From the NCBI GenBank assembly GCA_026119855.1, contig JAOWBW010000424.1, positions 806,001 to 870,000 on the forward strand: 64,000 nucleotides of DNA, written 5' to 3'. Origin of the DNA: Campanula takesimana. Taxonomy: Eukaryota > Streptophyta > Magnoliopsida > Asterales > Campanulaceae. The notes beneath the pieces were generated by a model, which was given only the letters and a program-made list of their open reading frames with translations, did no database searches and was not told where the DNA came from. A program made the translations under genes and the position numbers. Shown in pieces: positions 56,753 through 64,000 of this stretch; positions within the stretch are counted from its first letter, which is position 1; each line of letters starts with the position of its first letter.

Positions 56753-58243
56753 TGATGTAGCGGAAGCAAGATAGAATTAACTACTGTTGTTTCGCTCGAG
56801 AAAACCAGTAATTAATCTTCAATCCTCGTTGAATCGCTCGAGATTACGGGAATTGGACGAAAGGAAAGAAATTCAACTTTCGAATTAAAAAGAAATTAAC
56901 TACTGTACATCGCTCGAGAAATTCAGCAATTAATCGACAATTTTCGCTCGAGAAAATTGAAAGAGACACGCTCTAATTTTTATTTCATAAAAAACAACCA
57001 ATTTTCGGAATACAATATAACCCTATTTTTATATGACTTCTAAGACTTGGAAAGAAAGTCAACTACTTCCTAAAATACCCCTAATCTATATGTTAACCTA
57101 TTACAACTCAAAAACATCAAAATATATCATAAATCTACTTCTAAACATGATATTATCACCTACCTAAATATAAATCCGAAAATAATAATAAATTAACAAA
57201 TAATTAACATAAAACTCATATTTATAATCGATCTCCATCATTCTTCCCCGCTTGAAGAAAATTCGTCCTCGAATTTTGAGTAATGCAGTAAATATGTCTT
57301 CAAAATTAACTCTATGCCCGCGGCGAACTTTAAAATTTATTGCCTTCATCGCAATATCCATCCAATCACTCCATTGAGTTGATACGAAGTGATTGATAAT
57401 TAATTTCTGAACAATCCATGAAACTGAAGAACGGACAATATAGACATGAAACGGATCTTCATATGAATGAAAAAAATCGAAAGCTTCAGAATTCCATATC
57501 AAGTCATCTTGTGGGACTTCAAGGCTAGTTGTTTTCGGACCAATCGACTGTGATGTCATTAACTGGCAAATCTCGCAATTACATTTGTCAAAAACAGGAG
57601 GTTTTGACCAATCAACAAAAATCTCATCACTCGAAGATTCAGAAAAGGACCACAAAAAATCAACCATTTTTTTTGGAATAAATAAAAATAAAAATTGATA
57701 ACAAAATACCTCAACCTAGAAAAAAATTCACTGGTTTCGGCTCTGAATACCAAATGATGTAGCGGAAGCAAGATAGAATTAACTACTGTTGTTTCGCTCG
57801 ATAAAACCAGTAATTAATCTTCAATCCTCGTTGAATCGCTCGAGATTACCGGAATTGGACGAAAGGAAAGAAATTCAACTTTCGAATTAAAAAGAAATTA
57901 ACTATTGTACTTTGCTCGAGAAATTCAGCAATTAATCGACAATTTTCGCTCGAGAAAATTGAAAGAGACACGCTCTAATTTTTATTTCATAAAAAAACAA
58001 CCAATTTTCGGAATACAATATAACCCTATTTTTATATGACTTCTAAGACTTGGAAAGAAAGTCAACTACTTCCTAAAATACCCCTAATCTATATGGTAAC
58101 CTATTACAACTCAAAAACATCAAAATATATCATAAATCTACTTCTAAACATGATATTATCACCTACCTAAATATAAATCCGAAAATAATAATAAATTAAC
58201 AAATAATTAACATAAAACTCATATTTATAATCGATCTCCATCA
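56753..58243 (-). mobile_element. Complete small LTR element (1.49 kb, TRIM-like) inside the LINE
   Basis: LTRs at 56753-57240 (488 bp) and 57755-58243 (489 bp), TGATG...CATCA, are flanked by a perfect gcttt duplication (56748-56752 and 58244-58248). On the minus strand a PBS-like tttggtattcagagcc follows the right LTR (57739-57754), and a polypurine tract caagcggggaagaa precedes the left LTR (57241-57258). The 514-bp interior has one minus-strand open frame (from 57667, running into the LTR). It shows no retrotransposon domain, but its end (IRGRIFFKRGRMM) resembles the polypurine-tract region of plant Gypsy elements. I count about six LTR differences. It must move with proteins from another element. 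Confidence 0.9.
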
Positions 58244-59427
58244 GCTTTGGAATTTGGAACATAGGCTCCTTAACAGGGAGATCAGCAGAAGTGGTGGAGG
58301 TTATGATGAGGAGGAATATTCACATAATATGTCTACAAGAAACTAAGTGGGTTGGAGAGAAAGCTAAAGAAATAGCACCTTGGGGGTTTTAAGCTTTGGT
58401 ATTCATGAAAGGAGAAGGGTAGGAATGGAGTAGGTATCATTATTGGCAAGGAGTATATCGATGATGTGGTGGAGGTGTACATGAAGAGTGACCGGATTAT
58501 TGGTATTAAACTTGTGGTTAGTGATGAGATTATAACTATTATTAGTGCCTATGCACCACAAGTAGGGTTGGACGCATCTATTAAACAAGAGTTCTGGGAA
58601 GATTTAGAAGAGGTTGTGCAACGCGTACCTAGTGGTGAGAAGTTAGTCGTTGGTGGCGATCTTAATGGACATGTGGGGTCTAGTCGATACGACTTTGAGA
58701 GCATTCATGGAGGTTTTGGTTTTAGGGAGAGGAATAAAGCAGGGAACGGGATCCTGTAGTTTGCGATGGCATATGACTTGAGTATAATGAACACTTGGTT
58801 CAAGAAGAGAGAATCACACTTGGTGACCTATAGAAGTGGAGGTAATGCAAGTCAGACTGACTTCTTCTTAGTGAGAAATGCTTGTAGAAAGAGTTACACT
58901 GACTGCAAGGTTATTCCAGGTGAAAGTACTGCAACTCAATATAGACTTGTGGTACTTGATTTTCGAAGTAGGAGAATTTCAAGGAAGAGAAAACCACTAG
59001 TAGAACCTAGAATCAAGTGGTGGAGGCTTCAAGGGGAGAATCAACATAGATTTCTAGCTAAGATGACCACTACTGGTATTTGGTCGGGTAAATGGAGGAT
59101 ATGGATATAGATTCGACCTGGACTAAGATGGAGCATACCATAAAAGAGGTGGCAAGAGAAGTACTAGGAGAATCTAAAGGAAGTGTGCCACAAAGTAAGG
59201 ACACATCATGGTGGAACGAGGAAGTAAAGCAAGCGATAAAGAGCAAGCGAGAATGCTATAAATTATTGGGAAAATGCAGGAGTGAGGAGAACTATGAGAG
59301 GTATAAGGAGGCTAGAAGAGAAGCAAACAAAGCAGTAAAAGATGCAGGAGCAAAGGTGAATCAGAAACTTTATGATAGATTGGATACAAAAGAAGGGAAA
59401 AAGACATCTATAGACTTGCTCGTATGA
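58244..59427 (+). pseudogene. RTE LINE endonuclease domain, broken
   Basis: With the LTR element removed, the start reads MRFGIWNIGSLTGRSAE, then ICLQETKWVGEKAKE. After a frame change near 58390 it continues NGVGIIIGKEYIDDVVEV, IISAYAPQVGLD and VVGGDLNGHVG. These are the Asn, Glu and Asp/Asn catalytic segments of apurinic endonuclease-like LINE nucleases. A TAG at 58757 (from CAG by analogy) precedes FAMAYDLSIMNTWF and SHLVTYRSGG...QTDFFL. Later frames (59092-59427) form the linker to RT. Confidence 0.8.
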
Positions 59428-61092
59428 GGGATAAGAGGACACGAGACATTGAGAGGGTTAAATGTGTTAAGGATGTAGACCAAAGAGTGTTGGTCGGAGA
59501 TAAAGAGATAAAAGATAGGTGGAGTTCGTACTTCAATACCTTGTTTAATGGCAATCAAGAGCAGGATATTGAAGATATAACTATCCCTTCGAGTATGATT
59601 AATCGAGATTTTATGCGGCGAATTCAAAAGGGTGAAGTGGAAATGGCGATGAAAAAGATGGGATTAAAGAAAGCCGTAGGGCCGGATGAAATACCAATTG
59701 AGGTGTGGAGATGTTTGGGGAGAGGGGAATAGATTGGTTAACAACACTATTCAACAAGATATGGAGGAGTAACACAATGCCATTGGAGTGGAGAAAAAGT
59801 ACCCTAATCCCTTTGTATAAGAACAAAGGTGATGTCCAAGATTTTGCCAACTATCGAGAGATCAAACTAATGAGCCATACTATGAAACTTTGGGAAAGAG
59901 TGATTGCACAACGGCTAAGAAAAATTGTGAATATTCGGATAACCAATTTGGATTTATGCCCGGCAGATCGACTATGGACGCAATCTATCTTATGAGACAA
60001 ATCATGGAGAAATATCGAGATAAAAAGAAAGATTTGCACATGGTTTTCATTGATTTGGAGAAGGCGTATGATAAAGTGCCAAGAGAGGTACTTTGGTGGG
60101 CTTTAGTAAAGAAAGACGTTTCAAAGAAATATATTGATATTATCAAGGACATGTATAATGGAGTTAGTACTAGTGTACGGACAAGCGTTGGGAAGACAGA
60201 AGAGTTCCCTATAACGATTGGAGTGCATCAAGGCTCTGCACTTAGTCCCTTTCTCTTTGCCCTGATAATGGACGAAGTGACGAGGTCAATCCAAGATGAT
60301 ATTCCATGGTGTATGTTGTTCGCAGATGATATTGTGCTGATTGATGAGACAAAAGAAGGTGTTGAAAGTAAATTGGAGTTGTGGAGACGCACTTTGAAAT
60401 CTCGAAGTTTTAGGTTAAGCAGAAGCAAAACTGAATATATGGAGTGTAAATTTAGCAAAGTTGAAAGCAGAGAGGCAGGAGTGATCACATTCGATGGAAA
60501 GATTGTCCAAGCTTCCGAGTTCTTTCGCTATCTTTGATCTATTATCCAAAAAGATGGAGAATTGGATGGAGATGTGGCTCATAGGATTAAAGCAGGTTGG
60601 TTGAAGTGGAAAAGTGTCACAGAGGTTGTTTGTGATCGTGGCATGCCAAATAGATTAAAGGGAAAATTCTATCGTACGGCAATTAGGCCTGCACTACTTT
60701 ATGGCACTGAATGTTGGGCCGTGAAACAATGTCATATTCATAAGATGAATGTAGCGGAGATGCGTATGCTACGATGGATGTGTGGGCATACAAGAAAAGA
60801 TCGATTGAGAAATGAGGTGATTAGGGGTAAAGTAGGAGTTGCGCCCATTGAGGATAAAATGAGGGAGCATCGTCTAAGGTGGTTTGGTCATGTGAGACGG
60901 AGACCGAGTGATGCACCAGTTAGGAGGCCTGAAGAGTGGAGAAGTGATAAAATGGCAAGGGGTAGGGGAAGACCCAAGCAAACTTGGATTAAGGTGATTG
61001 AAAATGATATGAGTTTACTCGGAATGGATGAAGATGTGGCGTTGAAGAGGCCGGAGTGGAGGGCGAAAATTCATGTGAATGATGGGGGTTGA
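59424..61092 (+). pseudogene. RTE LINE reverse transcriptase and C-terminal domain, broken
   Basis: RT blocks in order: KAVGPDEIPIEVW, WRKSTLIPLYKNKGD, a frame change, NQFGFMPGRSTMDAI, MVFIDLEKAYDKVPR, GVHQGSALSPFLF and the catalytic FADD (MLFADDIVLID). A TGA near 60537 interrupts after FFRYL. The C-terminal part reads RPALLYGTECWAVK, MRMLRWMCGHTRKDR and LRWFGHVRRRP, which are hallmarks of plant RTE LINEs. It ends at 61092 after VNDGG. Confidence 0.85.
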
Positions 61093-61146
61093 TCGTACTT
61101 TTTATTATTATTATTATTTATTTTATTTTATTTTATTTTCTCCATC

Positions 61147-61197
<51 letters not shown>

Positions 61198-61301
61198 TCT
61201 CTCTCTCTCTTCCTTTTATCACGATGACATATGAGGATTCATGTTAGCCGACCCCAAATTATTTTGGGACTAAGGCTTTGTTATTGTTGTTGTTGTAAAA
61301 A
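61093..61301 (+). repeat. RTE LINE 3' tail with microsatellites
   Basis: (att)n then (ct)n at about 61154-61210, then agccgaccccaaatt, ttttgggactaaggc and (ttg)n. The first and last of these words form an imperfect inverted repeat (ccccaaatt/attttggg) close to the 3' end, likely the part recognised by the RT. Confidence 0.75.
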
Positions 61302-61358
61302 AGTTAGTCTCATTATCAAAACGAAAACCTAAAAATTACTGACATTTTAAAACTTATA

Positions 61359-61942
61359 CTCCCTCGTCCGGTTTAAGGTTCTTAGTTTGACTTTACACAT
61401 TTATTAAGAAAGCAAGACAAATTTGAGTCAACAATATTAGTGTGTTGTGTGGAGGATATAATTGTCCATTCATAGAGCAAGAGGGTGAAAAATAGATAAG
61501 TGAGTGATGATTTTTTTTTGTCATATACTCCCCCCGTCCCAACAGAAGTGTCACTTATTTCCCTTTTGGTCCGTCCCAGTACAAGTGTCATTACCCAAAA
61601 TGGAAATGTTTTAATATAGTATTTATATTCAACCAACCCCACTATTTAACCACACTCTTTCTCTCTCTTCATTTTTCACCACTCATTTTATTCAACCAAC
61701 ACTACTATTTACCCCACTCATTCTCTCTCTTCATTTTCTACCACACACCTACTACCTTTTCTTAATCCCCGTGTCCCAAAAGTTGGTGACACTTCTGCTG
61801 GGACGCAGGGAGTATGAACTTTATGAGGACAAGATTGTCCAAAACACTATTTATACTTTGCCATTTAAAGCATAAAGTAACTAAAAACCTTAAACTGAGA
61901 AATAAAAAAAAAAAAAAGAACCATAAACTAAGACTGAAGGAG
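61359..61942. mobile_element. MITE with ctccctcgtccgg end, carrying a nested MITE
   Basis: Left ctccctcgtccggtttaagg and right ccttaaac...actgaaggag are imperfect inverted ends with TA outside (61357-61358 and 61943-61944). Another MITE occupies 61528-61812. Confidence 0.6.
61528..61812. mobile_element. Inner Stowaway-like MITE
   Basis: ctccccccgtcccaacagaa faces ttctgctgggacgcagggag, with TA at 61526-61527 and 61813-61814. The inner agtgtcac/gtgacact arms pair as well. Confidence 0.8.
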
Positions 61943-62683
61943 TAATATTTAAAAAGAAAAACGAAACTATCATATTTTAAATTGAAGGAGTAACATAGAG
62001 AGATGAAGGAAGAGATGGATCATAGGCAGGCCACAAGTTAAGTTGGGCACATGATAGAATCCCTCAAACAAGGGGAACATGATCAAAAACAGGTCCATTT
62101 TGTATCAAAATATTCCATCCTAGCAGACAAGAATGGGACATCAAATAATATCGTATCTTCATCAAATCATTTCAAATCCTTATTCCACCAATTTTTAATC
62201 AACCCACCTCCACCACACAACTTTCCTCCTTCCTACCCAATTCATCTCCTTCCTTGCACCAACTCATTCCAGCCATTTCCACACAATTTACAAGCCTGGT
62301 CAACCCGCCGTGCAACAATCACCGGTCATGGTCAACACACGGTCGTGCACTCGCATTGACTTGTAAAAGCAAAGAAACCAAAGTAAATTACTTGGTCATA
62401 TATACTCCGTCTGTCCCGGGATAAACGAAGTAGGACATTTATTCTGGGAGGGAGTATTGAAACAGAGTAAACAGTACATATCAAAATTGTAGTATTTGGG
62501 TCATACATGTAAACCGAAATAGCAAGAATATCGGAATATCAGGAAAAAGAAAAAGCAAAACAAAAGGGGGAAAGGCCATTATAATCTACACATACTTGGT
62601 TTTTCCTATACGGTAATTAGAAAAAAAGAAAGAAAGAAAAAACAAATTAAGTAAACCAAAGTATCAGTGTTAATCACAGTTTG
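61943..62683. other. Intergenic and 3' flank of the response regulator
   Basis: Part of this is probably the 3' UTR of the minus-strand gene. A 50-bp Stowaway-like remnant stands at 62405-62454 (ctccgtctgtccc...gggagggag, TA on both sides). A 102-codon plus-strand frame at 62051 has no domain. Confidence 0.5.
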
Positions 62684-64000
62684 TCATTGTAAGCGGGGCA
62701 TTGTAGGGGAATTGAGTAATGACGGAGAAGAAGGTGTGGATGGTTGTGATGTAGGTGATGTAGGTATTGAGGATGTTACTGGGGAGATGGACGGTGGTGA
62801 TGGAGATGGAGAAATAGAGAGCGGTGAAGGTGAAGGTGAAGGTGAAGGTGAAGGTGAAGGTGAAGGTGATGGTGAGGGGGATATTGAAGGGGGTGAGGTG
62901 GACAGTGAGCTAGATAGTGGCGGCGATGGGGAGGTAGAGAATGGTGGCGGTGATGAGGGTGGTAAGCTAGATGGTGGCGGTGATGAGGATGGTGAGCTAG
63001 ACGGTGGCGGTGATGGCGTGGGAGAGAATGAGGGTGGGGATATGGAAGGAGAGATACTAGCGGGAGATGGGGAAAAAGACATTTCTTGTAACTTCCTCTT
63101 GTTGATCCCTCCTCTATCTTCAACCTCTATTTGGTTCTCTCCAAACATGTAATCCTTCAATCTTTTCACATCCGATAATTGTACTGGCTTAACTATAAAT
63201 TCCTCTGCACCTTCCTCCAAACACCTGAATTCCCAATAATATAAACCTTAATAAGAAACGGCAATTCGCAACTACATTTGATGCATAAATTATATAGACA
63301 ATATTCACGCAATTAGTGTACAAAAAAATCAATTATAAACCACAAAATTGCGTCTTTAGTTAATCAACTGCATCTTGAGAAGTGACTAACACTTATACAA
63401 TGGATTAGATTTCCATTTCCATATTGAGACAGAGTATTTGCACATATAATAAGTTCAAAGTTTAAACCTCAAATTTCATGTATTAAGAGTCAATGATAAA
63501 TGTCCATTTTCATTCTTGATTAAGACAAAATTGGAATTCATATTGAAATGAACAACAACAATACCAAATCGATTTTGTTCCTAAGATTCGAGGTAAATAT
63601 CCAAGAACAATCAAAGATAATGCACGAAAGATGATAATCATGCCAAAAACAGTAATCTCGCCAATATCATATCAATCATTCATCTAACATTTTAAAAATC
63701 AAAATAATGAAATAAGTAGGGTACCTATCAATCCTTGCCAATACATTTTCGGATGACATGATCACAACGGGCACCTCTCTAAAAGTAGATGATCCCTAAA
63801 CAATTTACCAAGCAAGGAAATTCAGCAGAGCATCCCAAGAACGATAAATTGATTTGAATTCTGAAAGATAATAGTAATTACATAAAAAATTAGAAACTTC
63901 AGGAAAAGGTAATAAATTTAACCTTAATCCTTTTCAGTAATTCATAACCAGTCATTCCAGGCATACAATAGTCTGTAATTATCATATCCACCTTCAACCC
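62684..64000 (-). CDS. Type-A response regulator (cytokinin signalling), 3' three exons, Ser-Pro-rich tail
   Basis: Three exons on the minus strand: 63923-64000 (continues beyond the window), 63725-63795 and 62684-63224. The introns of 127 and 502 bp have GT/AG ends and keep the frame. The protein reads LKVDMIITDYCMPGMTGYEL (phospho-acceptor Asp in TDY), then REVPVVIMSSENVLARIDR (the conserved Ser/Thr switch), then CLEEGAEEFIVKPVQLSDV (conserved Lys). That is a complete receiver C-terminal half. It lacks a Myb-type DNA-binding domain, and after NKRKLQE it ends, as type-A ARRs do. Type-A members are phosphorylated through His-Asp relay and damp cytokinin responses. The unusual part is a tail of about 130 residues almost entirely Ser, Pro and Thr, including a run of eight or nine Ser-Pro pairs (near 62825-62870), ending SPTMPRLQ. 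Confidence 0.88.

Larger units (their letters stand above)
56405..61301 (+). mobile_element. RTE-type LINE, apparently full length, with 14-bp target duplication
   Basis: agttagtctcatta stands on both sides (56391-56404 and 61302-61315). Subtracting the inserted LTR element and its duplication leaves about 3.40 kb, a usual RTE length. A GC-rich 5' part (56520-56750) leads into endonuclease, RT and the RTE C-terminal domain. A 3' tail follows with (att)n, (ct)n and the final ggactaaggctttgtt-(ttg)n words common to plant RTE LINEs. Several stops and frame changes make it inactive. Confidence 0.88.

Noticed and set aside
57164..57667. 167-codon frame of the small LTR element as a protein gene
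   Set aside because: It starts inside the short interior and runs into the LTR, has no domain apart from a polypurine-tract-derived tail, and is better viewed as passenger sequence.
62051..62359. 102-codon plus-strand frame between the MITEs and the response regulator
   Set aside because: No domain, Pro/Ser/His-biased, no convincing promoter or splice context; probably flank or 3' UTR.
62667..63152. Gly/Glu/Asp-rich 161-codon open frame on the plus strand
   Set aside because: It is the complement of the Ser-Pro repeat tail of the response regulator; it has no domain and its length comes from the simple repeat.

Overview
This is nuclear DNA from a flowering plant, probably a eudicot. It is AT-rich and packed with plant LTR retrotransposons (Copia and Gypsy), Stowaway-like MITEs and an RTE-type LINE, and it has a 100-N assembly gap at 45143-45242. 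I cannot name the species. The only host gene I can support is at the right edge: the 3' part of a type-A (cytokinin) response regulator on the minus strand.

Layout. 1-3869: intergenic, with Stowaway-like MITEs (one inserted in another) and a small inverted-repeat element with a telomere-like core. 3870-45142: a one-sided nest. A minus-strand Copia LTR relic (3870-5075) is cut by a plus-strand Gypsy (5076-18286). The Gypsy LTR holds a complete 8.55-kb Angela/BARE-1-like Copia (6574-15125, 5-bp duplication cttat). Its internal part is cut by a minus-strand Athila-like element (18287-24643), which is cut by a minus-strand Ogre/Tat-like element (24644-35229). That is cut by a minus-strand Copia end (35230-36826), which is cut by a plus-strand Sirevirus-like Copia (36827-45142) running into the gap. 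Apart from the complete Angela copy, every member of this nest lacks its right-hand part.

45243-56390: MITEs (two interleaved), a poly(A)-tailed LINE fragment, and a complete 5.35-kb minus-strand Copia deletion derivative (47810-53157, duplication taatc). 56391-61315: an RTE LINE with a 14-bp target duplication, split by a complete 1.49-kb small LTR element (56753-58243, duplication gcttt). 61316-62683: more MITEs. 62684-64000: the response regulator.

No autonomous element is intact. The Angela copy has five coding lesions. The Athila-like and Ogre-like elements show no reverse transcriptase or integrase. The 47.8-kb Copia lacks integrase and most of RT. The most unusual signals are structural: short motif arrays private to each LTR family, and three sets of repeated hairpins, two with compensatory stem changes and one with two alternative GNRA loops. 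I know of no description of these, but I could not search.
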